64,000 bases of DNA from Pseudomonas laurylsulfativorans (GTDB taxonomy: Bacteria > Pseudomonadota > Gammaproteobacteria > Pseudomonadales > Pseudomonadaceae), in contig NZ_MUJK01000001.1 of assembly GCF_002906155.1 (NCBI RefSeq), positions 496,001 through 560,000 of the forward strand. Direction: 5' to 3'. Under the pieces are notes generated by a model. That model saw only the letters and a list, made by a program, of their open reading frames with translations, had not been told where the DNA came from and searched no databases. This document shows, piece after piece, positions 44,553 to 54,800 of the stretch (within the stretch, counting starts at the first letter, position 1; each line of letters begins with the position of its first letter). The translations under genes were made by a program, and so were the position numbers.

Positions 44553-47027
44553 GTGCCGCAACACACCCCCGATCTTCCTCCTGAACTTCGCCCCCTGGCC
44601 GAGATGCCGCTGATCAAGCGATTGCTCGCCCGGTTCTTCGGTTACAGCCTGACCCGCCTGCACGCACAGCACCGGGCATCGTGGTTGCACGGCCAGGCTG
44701 ACGGTTTTCGCAGCGGTCACAGCGCCGGCGTCGATTACGGCTACAAGGAAGGCAAGCTCGAAGGGCTGGAGGAGGGTCGACAGGTCCTGCTGATCCGCGA
44801 CTCGCGCTCCACTGAGCACCGCCCACCGAATGTCGATGACCTGTTGTTCGACGATTGGCGCCTGCCGTTGAACGCCGAGTTGAAGAAGCGCATGAAGGCT
44901 GATGTCGCCCGGTTGTTGCCGGCCCATGCCCAGCCCAGCGCCGCCCAGTGGAAAATGATCTTCAGCGATACGCCGTCCACCTCGGTGATCGCGGGCGCCG
45001 GTGCAGGCAAATCGACCACGCTGGTGCTGCGTATCCTGCTGCTGACCCATTACCTGGGCTTCGAACTGGGTTCGATGACCGTGGTGACCTTCACCCGCGA
45101 GTCGCGCAAGGACTTCATCAACAAGCTGATCGAACTGTTTGCGCTCTGGGGGCGCGCGATCAGTTTCAAGGAGGCGCGGGACCTGGTGCGCACCTTTCAC
45201 TCGCGGATCCTGCCGATGGTGCGCAGCCTTCCGGGGTTCGAGCGTTTGCAGGCTTTCGAGAACCTCAGCCTGCGGGCGGTGCAGGGTGACGAGGAGGTCG
45301 ATAGCAATCCGTTCGACCTGCGCATCAACGACGCTCAACGCCAACAACTCAACGCCTGCTTTCACCGGCTGCACCGTGACGATGAGCGTTTTCGCGAGCT
45401 GATCAAGCCGTTGTCGCGGCACGCCTTGCAACTCAAGGAGTTGGAGCGTGATCACCCTGATGTGCAGAAACGCATGGGCGTGACCGAACTGGCGGCCAAA
45501 CGCGATGAAGAATTGTGCGACACCCTTGAGGATTTGTGGATTCGCGCGGGTGCCTGGCCCATCAAGGGTATCGAACCGAATCGCCAGTCGTTCGATATCA
45601 ATGGCTCGAAATTCCATTGTCACGGCTACATTCCGTCCCTGGATGCCTGGGTGGTGCTGGGGTTCGATCCTCGGGAAAGCCCGCAGTTGGCCCGGCCAAA
45701 CGCCAAGCTGTCGGTACGCGCAGAGTGGGCGGTAAAGCGCACCCTGTTTCAAGCATTCTGTCGTAAGCCATTGATATGGCTAGATAGTTACGAATCATCA
45801 AAACGTGTTTTGGCTTCGCTTGCCGGCGATGCCAGTGCCGGCCCGGGCTTCGATTACAAGGTCAAGGGCGAGCTCGCATCCGCGCCGTTGCTCGATTGCT
45901 TTGTCGCCGCCGCCGGGTTCATTGAAAACCTCGGCCTGGATGTGCCGAGCGCAGTGGGCCAGATGAGTTTCGCCAAGGACGATCCCGACCGGTTCTTCTT
46001 CGAGGCCTTGAGCCTTTATTGGCGGGCGCTGGAAGATCATTTGCTCGATCAGAAACCGCCGATCATGACCTACAACCGGATGTTCGCCCTGTTCAGCGAG
46101 CATTCGCCGGAGAATCTCAAACTGCTCGGCGATGAACTGCTGCGACCGCTGTCGCACCTGATGATCGACGAATTCCAGGATGTCTCGCCGCAAATCGTTT
46201 CCTGGATCAGGGCCAGCCTGGCAGAGATCCGCAGCCGCGGCCCGGCCATGCACGTCGGACGAGGAGCCCAGCGTTCATCGCTGCTTTGCGTGGGGGATGA
46301 CTGGCAATCTATCTATGGATGGCGCGGCAGTTCGCCGACGTACTTCATGGAGTTCAACAAGGAGTTCCCGTCGCCAAGCACCACCAAGGTCATGCTCAGT
46401 GACAACTACCGCAGCCACCAGCACATCATCGATGCCGCTGAGCACATCGTGCGTGCAGCGCCGGCGATTGCCGGGAAGAAAGCCAAGGCCAGCGGCGAAC
46501 CCAAGGCATTGCTGCCAGTGAATGTGCTGGACCGTGATGACCAGGGCATGGCCCAGCGTCTGATTGAGCACTACCGAAAGGGCGATTCGATCTTGATGCT
46601 TTATCGAAAAAGTAGCGATAAGTCATTGATAGAAAATCATATTCAGCCTGTAGTTAATGTTGATTCTAGCTTGCCGTATGAGGCCCGCAGGCTCAAGCAA
46701 TTGACCTATCACAGCGCCAAGGGCCTCCAGGCCGATGCGGTGTTCCTGCTCGGCGATTGCCAGCACCTGACCAGTTCGCCTTACAAGAATCAGGTTTACC
46801 GGATGGCGGGCCTGGGCAAGGCCGGCGACAGCGAGCCCTACGACAACGCCCAGAAGGACGAGATCCTGCGGTTGGCGTACGTCGGGATTACCCGTGCCGT
46901 CAGCCATTGCTACTGGTACGTCGATGCGCAAGACACCCAGGCTGCGAACATGCCCAGGGCATCCGACCGGATCGGCAAGGGCAAGGCGTTCTTTGTCGAT
47001 CACCGTAAAAACCAAACCACCGCCTGA
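44553..47027 (+). CDS. UvrD/Rep-like superfamily 1 DNA helicase with unusual N-terminus
   Basis: 824 residues from a GTG. It has a Q-motif-like QPSAAQWKMIF, Walker A GAGAGKST (148-155), Walker B IDEFQD (539-543), motif III GDDWQSIYGWRG, motif IV DNYRSHQHI, and motif V/VI-like TYHSAKGLQADAVFLLG and LAYVGITRA. The first 130 residues have a YGYKEGKLEGLEEGRQ linker and are not part of the standard helicase. An insertion separates motif Ia from motif II. It may be related to helicase IV but is an orphan here. Two short stretches (about 45756-45813 and 46596-46682) are much AT-richer than the rest. Confidence 0.88.
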   Translation: MPQHTPDLPPELRPLAEMPLIKRLLARFFGYSLTRLHAQHRASWLHGQADGFRSGHSAGVDYGYKEGKLEGLEEGRQVLLIRDSRSTEHRPPNVDDLLFDDWRLPLNAELKKRMKADVARLLPAHAQPSAAQWKMIFSDTPSTSVIAGAGAGKSTTLVLRILLLTHYLGFELGSMTVVTFTRESRKDFINKLIELFALWGRAISFKEARDLVRTFHSRILPMVRSLPGFERLQAFENLSLRAVQGDEEVDSNPFDLRINDAQRQQLNACFHRLHRDDERFRELIKPLSRHALQLKELERDHPDVQKRMGVTELAAKRDEELCDTLEDLWIRAGAWPIKGIEPNRQSFDINGSKFHCHGYIPSLDAWVVLGFDPRESPQLARPNAKLSVRAEWAVKRTLFQAFCRKPLIWLDSYESSKRVLASLAGDASAGPGFDYKVKGELASAPLLDCFVAAAGFIENLGLDVPSAVGQMSFAKDDPDRFFFEALSLYWRALEDHLLDQKPPIMTYNRMFALFSEHSPENLKLLGDELLRPLSHLMIDEFQDVSPQIVSWIRASLAEIRSRGPAMHVGRGAQRSSLLCVGDDWQSIYGWRGSSPTYFMEFNKEFPSPSTTKVMLSDNYRSHQHIIDAAEHIVRAAPAIAGKKAKASGEPKALLPVNVLDRDDQGMAQRLIEHYRKGDSILMLYRKSSDKSLIENHIQPVVNVDSSLPYEARRLKQLTYHSAKGLQADAVFLLGDCQHLTSSPYKNQVYRMAGLGKAGDSEPYDNAQKDEILRLAYVGITRAVSHCYWYVDAQDTQAANMPRASDRIGKGKAFFVDHRKNQTTA

Positions 47028-47036
47028 ATCGAGACC

Positions 47037-47400
47037 CTGTAGGAGCCAGCTTGCTGGCGATGGACTCACGTGCGCCGCGTTTATCCAGTTCATGCGCGTT
47101 ATCGTTAACGACCATCGCTGGCAAGCCAGCTCCTACAGGGGACCGCATCGAAATAATGTGAACGCCAAACTGTAGGAGCCAGCTTGCTGGCGATGGACTC
47201 AAGTGCGCCGCGTTTATCCAGTTCATGCGCGTAATCGTTAACGACCATCGCCCGCAAGCGGGCTCCTACAAGGGGCCGCGTCCTGGTCGAAATGATGTGA
47301 ACACCAAACTGTAGGAGCCGGCTTGCCGGCGATGGACTCGAGTGCGCCGCGTTTATCCAGTTCACACGCGTTAACGTTAACGACCTCCTACAACGGACCG
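47037..47400. repeat. tandem array of REPIN units
   Basis: Three head-to-tail units begin with the same CTGTAGGAGCC motif at 47037, 47170 and 47309 (periods 133 and 139). Units one and two contain a REP, a conserved spacer with GTTTATCCAGTT, and an inverted REP. Unit three is cut short, with only CTCCTACA left of its second REP. Together with the terminator below it fills the 462-base gap. Confidence 0.9.
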
Positions 47401-47450
47401 TGCACACGGTGAAAATGAAGTGACATTCAGACCAGTGGAAGCCCACAAAA

Positions 47451-47473
47451 AAGCCCACGATAGGTGGGCTTTT
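47451..47473. terminator. hairpin terminator of the DUF1652 gene
   Basis: An 8-base perfect stem (47451-47458 with 47464-47471) has T's on the plus side and six T's on the minus side, just past the minus-strand gene ending at 47490. It probably works in both directions. Confidence 0.85.
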
Positions 47474-47489
47474 CTGAGTCGTTCAGTCT

Positions 47490-47762
47490 TCAGGCGTAAC
47501 TCCTGAGGGCCTCCGGTGGAATGAAGGCTTCAAGCTCATCCTCTACCGCTTCGATTATTCGTTCTACATCCGCGGCATTCATGACGGTGGCGCAAGGAAT
47601 CCCGGCAATGGCGATCATGGTCTCGCCAGTGGCACGATCAAAAAGACGGGCAATCATGCTGCCCGGCGCGTCCATGCTCGCCTCGAAACCCATGGGATGA
47701 AAATGCCAGCGCATCAGCTGGCAGGCGTTTGGAAACGTGACCTTACTGAACCCTTTATTCAT
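47490..47762 (-). CDS. DUF1652 family protein
   Basis: 90 residues from the ATG of MNKGFSKV. The pattern FPNACQLMRWHFHPMGFEASMDAPGSMIARLFDRATGETMIAIAGI followed by a helix (DVERIIEAVEDELEAF) matches the small DUF1652 proteins of Pseudomonas as I recall them; function unknown. An in-frame TTG 63 bases upstream is possible but lacks a ribosome site. It is monocistronic with its own terminator. Confidence 0.75.
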   Translation of the reverse strand: MNKGFSKVTFPNACQLMRWHFHPMGFEASMDAPGSMIARLFDRATGETMIAIAGIPCATVMNAADVERIIEAVEDELEAFIPPEALRSYA

Positions 47763-48027
47763 GTGTTGCCCGCCTTCATTATCGAGCGCTTCCCTTAGCT
47801 CATGGTAGGAGGGAAGAACCTTCAATGGCTCAACCAGTGACAGTCTTTAAAAGTAGCATCCGGATGTGAAAAGAATGTGGGTTTTTCAGGCCATTTGGCG
47901 ATTGCCATCATTTTTTTGATTCAGGTCACGTTTCGTTCGCCTTTGCGGCCAAAGGCCGTTGTCCGTTTAGTCGTTGAAGACAAAACGTAAGTTGGGCAAG
48001 CTCGGTCTTTTCCCGTCGAGATATTCA

Positions 48028-48843
48028 ATGCACGCCGAAGAGGATGGCCCCCTGCAAACCCAGGCCACGGGCGAGACGGTCATGCGCTATCACTTGCGCT
48101 GGAAACACCGGGATCTGGACGGCGTCATGGCGCTCTATCACCCTGAAGTCCAGTACAACGACTTTTTCCAGAACCGGGTCATGGGCCTGGCCCAATTGCG
48201 CGAATATGTGCGCAGCAGCATGCCTCGGGATCCGGATGAGGCGCTGGAGCATTCCGACCGCATTCGACTGGACGGCAATACCGCCTTCATCCAGTACCGC
48301 ATCACCTTGCGCGGCGGTGAAGGACTGGTGTCGTTCCGCGCCAGCGAAGCGATTACCGTCAAGGACGGGCTGATCTGGCGGGTCAACGAATATGCCTCGC
48401 TGGTGCATGAGCAGGCCGCAAGCAAAGCCTCCAGCAATCAGCGCCCGGCCGTCAGCCGGCTCGGCCTGTCGCCGCGTCAATTGAGCTTCATGGCCGATGA
48501 CCTGCAACAGTATTTCCAGCGCCAACAACCGTATCTCGACCCGGAGCTCGATCTGCAACGGGTGGCGAAGGAATGCGGGTACAGTCGCAATCAAATTTCC
48601 TATCTGTTGAACCAGGTGTTGGGGCAAAGCTTCTACCGCTACGTCAACCAGGCGCGGCTGCAACATTTGCTGGCAGCGCTGGATGCCGCCACGCCACCGC
48701 TGCGTATCGATGAGCTGGCCTTCGCTGCCGGGTTCAATTCGCTGTCGGCGTTCTACAGCTGTTTCCGCCAGCACACCGGCCAGTCGCCCAAGGCCTACGT
48801 CAAACAAATTTCTTTGCGTGCACGCGCGCAAGACAGCGCCTGA
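48028..48843 (+). CDS. AraC-family regulator with N-terminal NTF2/SnoaL-like domain
   Basis: 271 residues: an N-terminal SnoaL-like domain (YHLRWKHRDLDGVMALYHPEVQYNDFFQNRVMGLAQLREYV) and a C-terminal AraC DNA-binding domain with two helix-turn-helix motifs (LQRVAKECGYSRNQISYLLNQVLGQSFYRYV and IDELAFAAGFNSLSAFYSCFRQHTGQSPKAYV). It is co-directed with, and 50 bases before, an oxidase/cupin/polyamine-binding-protein set, which is its probable target. An earlier in-frame start at 47974 would add 18 residues. Confidence 0.85.
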   Translation: MHAEEDGPLQTQATGETVMRYHLRWKHRDLDGVMALYHPEVQYNDFFQNRVMGLAQLREYVRSSMPRDPDEALEHSDRIRLDGNTAFIQYRITLRGGEGLVSFRASEAITVKDGLIWRVNEYASLVHEQAASKASSNQRPAVSRLGLSPRQLSFMADDLQQYFQRQQPYLDPELDLQRVAKECGYSRNQISYLLNQVLGQSFYRYVNQARLQHLLAALDAATPPLRIDELAFAAGFNSLSAFYSCFRQHTGQSPKAYVKQISLRARAQDSA

Positions 48844-48893
48844 GCCCACGCACTAGGATCGACGCCATCGAAGTTTGAGTGGCGGAGTCTTGC

Positions 48894-50300
48894 ATGCCAG
48901 CGTGGCGCACTATCAGTTTGTGGATGGACCAGCTCGACGAGCCTCTATTGGCGCGTCCGGCGCTGGAGCGGGACCTGGATGTGGACGTGGCGATTATCGG
49001 CGCGGGCTATACCGGACTCTGGACCGCGTACTACCTCAAGCAGCAGAAACCTGACCTGAGCATCGCCATTGTCGAAGCGCAAACCGCCGGTTTCGGCGCG
49101 TCGGGGCGCAATGGCGGCTGGTTGATGGGCAATTTGCTGGGTGAAGATCGCCTGCTCGCCGATCTGCCGGCCGAAGAGCGCCGCGCTTCCTACAACTTGC
49201 TGCACAGCATTCCGGATGAAGTGGAGATTGTCCTCGAACGCGAGGGTATCGACTGCGATTACCGTAAAGGCGGGGTGCTGTATTGCGCTGCGCGCTATCC
49301 CGAGCAGGAGGCCAGCCTGCGTCAGTATCTGGACGATCTCCATCGCCAGGGCCTCAACGACAGCCACTATCGCTGGTTGAGCCCGGAACAACTGGCGCAA
49401 CAGATCAGGGTCGCCAAACCCTATGGCGGTATCTACGCGCCGCACGTGGCGACCATCCACCCGGCCAAGCTGGTACGCGGGCTGGCCCGGGCTGTAGAGC
49501 GCCTGGGGGTGAAAATCTACGAAAACAGCCCGGTCACCCATTGGCAGTCAGGCAGCCTGCGCACGGCGAAGGCGTCGGTACGCAGTCGCTGGGTAGTGCC
49601 GGCGGTCGAAGGCTACTCCGTCACCTTGCCGCCATTGGGCCGTTACCAGATGCCAGTGCAGAGCCTGATCGTCGCGACCGAGCCCTTGTCGGCGGCCACC
49701 TGGGACGAGATCGGTCTGAGCCGCGGCCAGGCGTTCAGCGAGGCCAGCCGCCAGGTGACCTACGGCCAGCGTACCGCTGACAACCGCTTGATCTTTGGCG
49801 CCCGCGGCGGCTACCAGTTTGCCGGCAAGCTGCGCCACGACTTCGACCTGACTACGGATGAAAAAGAGCTGCGGCGTTATCTGTTCGGTGAGCTGTTCCC
49901 GCAGCTGAAGAACGTGCAGATCACTCATTCCTGGGGCGGCAACCTGGGGATGTCCCGGCACTTCAAGCCGCACATGCTCTGCGACCGCGTCAATGGCATT
50001 GCCTTGTCTGGCGGCTATGGCGGGGAGGGTGTCGGCGCCAGCAACCTGGGCGGACGCACGCTCGCCGACCTGATCTTGGGGCGCGACACCGATCTGGTAC
50101 GCCAGCCGTGGGTCATCCCGCAGCGGGGCCTCGACGCACTCCGGGCCTGGGAGCCGGAGCCGATCCGCTGGCTCGGCTACAACGCAATCATTCGCAGCTT
50201 TGTCCATGAGGACCAGACCCTGGCCAATCCGGCTACCGCGCCCTGGCGGCGCAAGCTGGCCAGCGGGGTCGCCGGTTTCATGGAAGGTTTCATGCACTGA
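48894..50300 (+). CDS. FAD-dependent amine oxidase (gamma-glutamylputrescine oxidase-like)
   Basis: 468 residues of the DAO/PuuB/OrdL family: the dinucleotide motif IIGAGYTGLWTAYYL (about 34-48), ASGRNGGWLMGN, and the C-terminal FAD contact GGYGGEGVGASNLGGRTLADLI. It probably oxidises an amine such as a polyamine derivative, producing an aldehyde and peroxide. GGAG is placed seven bases before the ATG. It leads a likely operon with a cupin and a polyamine-type binding protein. Confidence 0.88.
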   Translation: MPAWRTISLWMDQLDEPLLARPALERDLDVDVAIIGAGYTGLWTAYYLKQQKPDLSIAIVEAQTAGFGASGRNGGWLMGNLLGEDRLLADLPAEERRASYNLLHSIPDEVEIVLEREGIDCDYRKGGVLYCAARYPEQEASLRQYLDDLHRQGLNDSHYRWLSPEQLAQQIRVAKPYGGIYAPHVATIHPAKLVRGLARAVERLGVKIYENSPVTHWQSGSLRTAKASVRSRWVVPAVEGYSVTLPPLGRYQMPVQSLIVATEPLSAATWDEIGLSRGQAFSEASRQVTYGQRTADNRLIFGARGGYQFAGKLRHDFDLTTDEKELRRYLFGELFPQLKNVQITHSWGGNLGMSRHFKPHMLCDRVNGIALSGGYGGEGVGASNLGGRTLADLILGRDTDLVRQPWVIPQRGLDALRAWEPEPIRWLGYNAIIRSFVHEDQTLANPATAPWRRKLASGVAGFMEGFMH

Positions 50301-50343
50301 ACGGCACGCTCTTCATCTACAGGCTACATCGACAGGTATTCCC

Positions 50344-50685
50344 ATGAGCATCACGCAATTCAAGAACACCGCAACCCTGAAACTGGACGAATCCAATCCG
50401 GTCGCCGTGCCGTTGGGCACGCCCGTGGCCGTGGCTTCGACCACCAGCGTGGAACGCGACGACGGCGTCGAGACCGGCGTCTGGGAATGCACCCCGGGGC
50501 GCTGGCGGCGGCAGATCGTCGCCCAGGAATTCTGTCACTTCATCCAGGGCCGTTGCACCTTCACGCCCGACGGCGGCGAACCGCTGCACATCGAAGCTGG
50601 CGACGCGCTGATGTTGCCGGCCAACAGCCTCGGTATCTGGGACATCCAGGAAACCGTGCGCAAGACCTACGTTTTGATTTTTTGA
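50344..50685 (+). CDS. DUF861-type cupin protein
   Basis: 113 residues forming one cupin barrel (GVWECTPGRWRRQIVAQEFCHFIQGRCTFTPDGGEPLHIEAGDALMLPANSLGIWDI). Similar proteins accompany PuuB-like oxidases in polyamine catabolism; a catalytic role is not established. It follows the oxidase by 43 bases. Confidence 0.88.
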   Translation: MSITQFKNTATLKLDESNPVAVPLGTPVAVASTTSVERDDGVETGVWECTPGRWRRQIVAQEFCHFIQGRCTFTPDGGEPLHIEAGDALMLPANSLGIWDIQETVRKTYVLIF

Positions 50686-50717
50686 ATGCTTTTGACATTT
50701 GAAAGCTGATCTTTTGA

Positions 50718-51842
<1,125 letters not shown>

Positions 51843-51887
51843 AGCACAGAACGGCCATCGGGACAGGACGTCCCGATGTCATCATCC

Positions 51888-52547
51888 TCAGCCGACCGGC
51901 TCGGCTGCGCAAGTCATCTGGCCTGAGCCGGGTATCTGCAAAAACACGTCATTGCCGATTTGCCAGAAGCTGTAGTTGCCTTTGTAATCCTTGCCCGTGT
52001 ACTGGGTTCCGGAACTGCTCGGCACCTGGTTCAGGGTGACAGAGGTGTTCGCCCATTTCAGGAACACGACGCCCGGTTCGACGGTATAGAACGTGGCGGC
52101 AATCAGCGGGCTGAAGCCGGCGCAATGGTAGGCAAGGGGGCCTTCGGTGCGCCTGCTTGGGTCCTTGGTCCTGGCAATGGCCGAGCCCTGGCGCAGTTGA
52201 TGTGCACGCTCGGCATAACTGCGAATGACGCAGGTCTTGGCTTGCGGGTCGCTGCCACACTGATTGCGCGCTTCGATCCAGAACCGCTGGTCAACCTCGA
52301 CCTTGTCCGGGCGTGGCACCGAATGGTCATCCGTGAGCGCCAGCAGATAAAGGCGATTGAGTTCCAGGTCCATCTGCGCCAGTTGAGGGTCATGGCAGAT
52401 GAGCTTTTCGACGGACGCCTGGCTGCCGGTGCAGTCGAAGCTGGTTTTGTAGGTGGGTGACGGCTTCGTGGCGGCCGAACAAAGACTGGCTGTCACGCAC
52501 GCGCTGGCAGTGAGGATCGAGACCAAAAGTGGCGTGACCATGTTCAT
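51888..52547 (-). CDS. LprI-MliC fusion, putative lysozyme inhibitor
   Basis: 219 residues: a signal peptide (MNMVTPLLVSILTASACVTASLCSA), an LprI-like domain (FDCTGSQASVEKLICHDPQLAQMDLELNRLYLLAL, with conserved Cys and a catalytic-groove-like helical pair), and an MliC/PliC-like beta domain (YHCAGFSPLIAATFYT to GQMTCAAEPVG). Both families bind lysozyme. The product would be periplasmic and protect peptidoglycan. The ATG at 52547 follows AGGTG; an ATG two codons later is possible. It is monocistronic. Confidence 0.8.
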   Translation of the reverse strand: MNMVTPLLVSILTASACVTASLCSAATKPSPTYKTSFDCTGSQASVEKLICHDPQLAQMDLELNRLYLLALTDDHSVPRPDKVEVDQRFWIEARNQCGSDPQAKTCVIRSYAERAHQLRQGSAIARTKDPSRRTEGPLAYHCAGFSPLIAATFYTVEPGVVFLKWANTSVTLNQVPSSSGTQYTGKDYKGNYSFWQIGNDVFLQIPGSGQMTCAAEPVG

Positions 52548-52710
52548 TTCGGCTTCACCTGAATCATGACGTGATGCCCCTGTTGCAGCGGACTCCATCA
52601 TAGCGCTGCGTAGTCATTCGGTCGCCCCGGGTCTACGCAGTGTAAGGCAGTGTTGAAAACCTGCCACCGAGGGGGGATGGTGATGCATCGAGTCGCATCA
52701 AAGGGGGTTC

Positions 52711-52938
52711 TCAGTCATCTTCCGTGCGAATCGTCGCCACTTCGTCGGCCCTGACTCTCACTGTCGCACCGGAAATGTCCTCAAACTCGAAGAACCCGTC
52801 TTTGGTTTTGGTTTTCGGCATGTCTTTGGTCAGGTATTGAGTGCCGTTCTGCAGGGTTACCACCGTGGGTGTCGAGCAACCTGCCAGCGTCAGCAGGGCC
52901 GCTATCGCCAAGGGCAGGCCCACAATCTTGATGTCCAT
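52711..52938 (-). CDS. YgdI/YgdR-type small lipoprotein
   Basis: 75 residues with a lipobox (LLTLAGCSTPT) and a short SH3-like domain (VVTLQNGTQYLTKDMPKTKTKDGFFEFEDISGATVRVRADEVATI), as in DUF903 lipoproteins. It has a very strong GGAGGTGATA ribosome site directly before the ATG of MDIKIVG. It should be anchored in the envelope; function unknown. Confidence 0.88.
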   Translation of the reverse strand: MDIKIVGLPLAIAALLTLAGCSTPTVVTLQNGTQYLTKDMPKTKTKDGFFEFEDISGATVRVRADEVATIRTEDD

Positions 52939-53147
52939 TATCACCTCCACACGTTCTGAAGCAGCGCCTTCGGCTCAAGGCCGGCACTGCACGTCTATGG
53001 CGGTTGGTGCCGCCGGGGGGCAGAAAGTTCTACTGCCCGGGAAAAATTCCGTACAGCGCCGCCTTTTATCCTTTTCCCATTGCACCGGGGAGGGCGGAAC
53101 TGGTATCTGTACGCATAACCAGTACTCGCTCGCCATGGCCCATTTCT

Positions 53148-54800
53148 GTGACTGCAAATCCTCTCGACGATCCGTTCTATTACCTGAACAACTTTATGCA
53201 AGTGCTTGATTGGCTTAAACAACGCCTTGCCGATGTGCTGAGCGTCGAAGAGCAGGGCTTCATTCAAGAGTTTAAGCTGTTGCCCCGTGAATCGCAGGCA
53301 CTGCTGGTCAGAATGGTGATGCGCAAAGGCGTTCACTTCAGGGCGAGCAAACTGCATTACGACGAAATCGGCGATATCGTCAGCGCCGCCGGCCCGCTGC
53401 TGAAGCTCGGTTGGGTCGATGAGCGAATGCCGCTGGCAGTCGAGGCGCTGTTCGAACTGCTGCTCAAGGGCGAAATCCTCCAGACCTTTGGCCCTGTCAT
53501 CGATCAACCCAAGGGCAAGAAAGTCGATTGGTTGCCAACGCTGTGCGAGCAATTTCCTCAGGCGCAAAGCTTCAACGACTGGTGTCCGCGGCTGGATGAG
53601 CGCCTGCTCAGCCTGACCATCATGGAGTTGTGCGATCGCCTGCGCCTGATGTTCTTCGGCAACCTGTACCAGGACTGGTCAGAGTTCGTGTTGGCCGACC
53701 TCGGCATTTATACCTACGAAAAAGTCGAGTTCTGCGCCGAGTCCCGGGGTTTGCGCAGCCGCGAGGACGTGGATGCCTGTGTCCTGCTGCATGCCTACCA
53801 GCAACAATTCGAGGCCGGTGAAGCAGTGGAGGAAGTGGCCGAGCGGATCAAGGAACTGGCGCTGGATAATCCGTGGTTGCAGCGCCGGCGCGGCAAGTTG
53901 CTGTTCCAGATGGGCCAGTATTGCGAACGCATCGCCGATTTCGCCATGGCCCTGAACCTCTACCGCGAATGTGACTACCCGGGCGCGCGTTCGCGGCAGA
54001 TTCGCGTGCTGGAACGCAGTGGCGAGTTTGAATTGGCGATGGAGCTGGCCGCACTCGCCGAACAGGCTCCGGAAAGTGCCGCCGAATACCAGCAGTTGCT
54101 TCGTGTGCTGCCACGCCTGCGGCGCAAGCTCGGCGGGCCGCCCATCAAGCGGGCTGCACCTCGGCAAATGCAGCGTCTGGACCTGCAATTGCCCAGAACG
54201 GATCTGGCGTTATCAGTGGAGTTCTACGTCCAGGCACATTTGGCGCAAGAGTCGGCGCCGGTGCACTACGTCGAAAACAGCCTGATCAATTCACTGTTCG
54301 GCCTATTGTGCTGGCCGGCGATTTTCGCGCCGTTGCCAGGTGCCTTTTTTCACCCGTTCCAGCGCGGGCCGGTGGATTTGCTCAGCGAAGACTTCCATGT
54401 CCGCCGGGCCGAACTGTTTCAGGCCTGCCTGGCCGAACTCGAAGACGGGCGCTACCGGCAGACCATCCGCGAGCGTTATGCCGCCAAGTGGGGTGTGCAG
54501 TCGCCGTTCGTGTTCTGGAGCGTGCTCAGCGAAGAGCTGTTGGAGCAAGCCCTCGATTGCCTGCCGGCCGAGCACCTCAGGCACTGGTTCAACCGTCTCT
54601 TGCTGGACATCAAGGCCAATCGCGCCGGGATGCCGGACCTGATCCAGTTCTGGCCGCAGCAAAAGACCTACCGCATGATCGAGGTCAAGGGCCCGGGCGA
54701 TCGCCTGCAGGACAACCAGTTGCGCTGGCTCGAATTCTGTCATGAGCACCAGATGCCGATTGCCGTGTGCTACGTGCAATGGGCGGAGCAGTACGCTTGA
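53148..54800 (+). CDS. FAN1-type structure-specific nuclease (VRR-NUC domain)
   Basis: 550 residues. The N-terminal and middle helical/TPR-like parts (PFYYLNNFMQVLDWLKQRL, LQRRRGKLLFQMGQYCERIADFAMALNLY) match bacterial FAN1. The C-terminal VRR-NUC domain has the nuclease triad region D497 in GMPDLIQFW, E512 and K514 in IEVKGPGD. It cuts 5'-flap and crosslinked DNA substrates. The GTG of VTANPLDD was chosen as the family-like start; no ribosome site is obvious. The end overlaps the next gene, and FAN1 with a Rad3-like helicase is a sensible repair pair. Confidence 0.9.
   Translation: MTANPLDDPFYYLNNFMQVLDWLKQRLADVLSVEEQGFIQEFKLLPRESQALLVRMVMRKGVHFRASKLHYDEIGDIVSAAGPLLKLGWVDERMPLAVEALFELLLKGEILQTFGPVIDQPKGKKVDWLPTLCEQFPQAQSFNDWCPRLDERLLSLTIMELCDRLRLMFFGNLYQDWSEFVLADLGIYTYEKVEFCAESRGLRSREDVDACVLLHAYQQQFEAGEAVEEVAERIKELALDNPWLQRRRGKLLFQMGQYCERIADFAMALNLYRECDYPGARSRQIRVLERSGEFELAMELAALAEQAPESAAEYQQLLRVLPRLRRKLGGPPIKRAAPRQMQRLDLQLPRTDLALSVEFYVQAHLAQESAPVHYVENSLINSLFGLLCWPAIFAPLPGAFFHPFQRGPVDLLSEDFHVRRAELFQACLAELEDGRYRQTIRERYAAKWGVQSPFVFWSVLSEELLEQALDCLPAEHLRHWFNRLLLDIKANRAGMPDLIQFWPQQKTYRMIEVKGPGDRLQDNQLRWLEFCHEHQMPIAVCYVQWAEQYA

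Noticed and set aside
47037..47400. CRISPR array
   Set aside because: The regular repeats are REP palindromes with conserved spacers and periods of 133-139 bases, not short repeats with unique spacers, and no cas genes are present.
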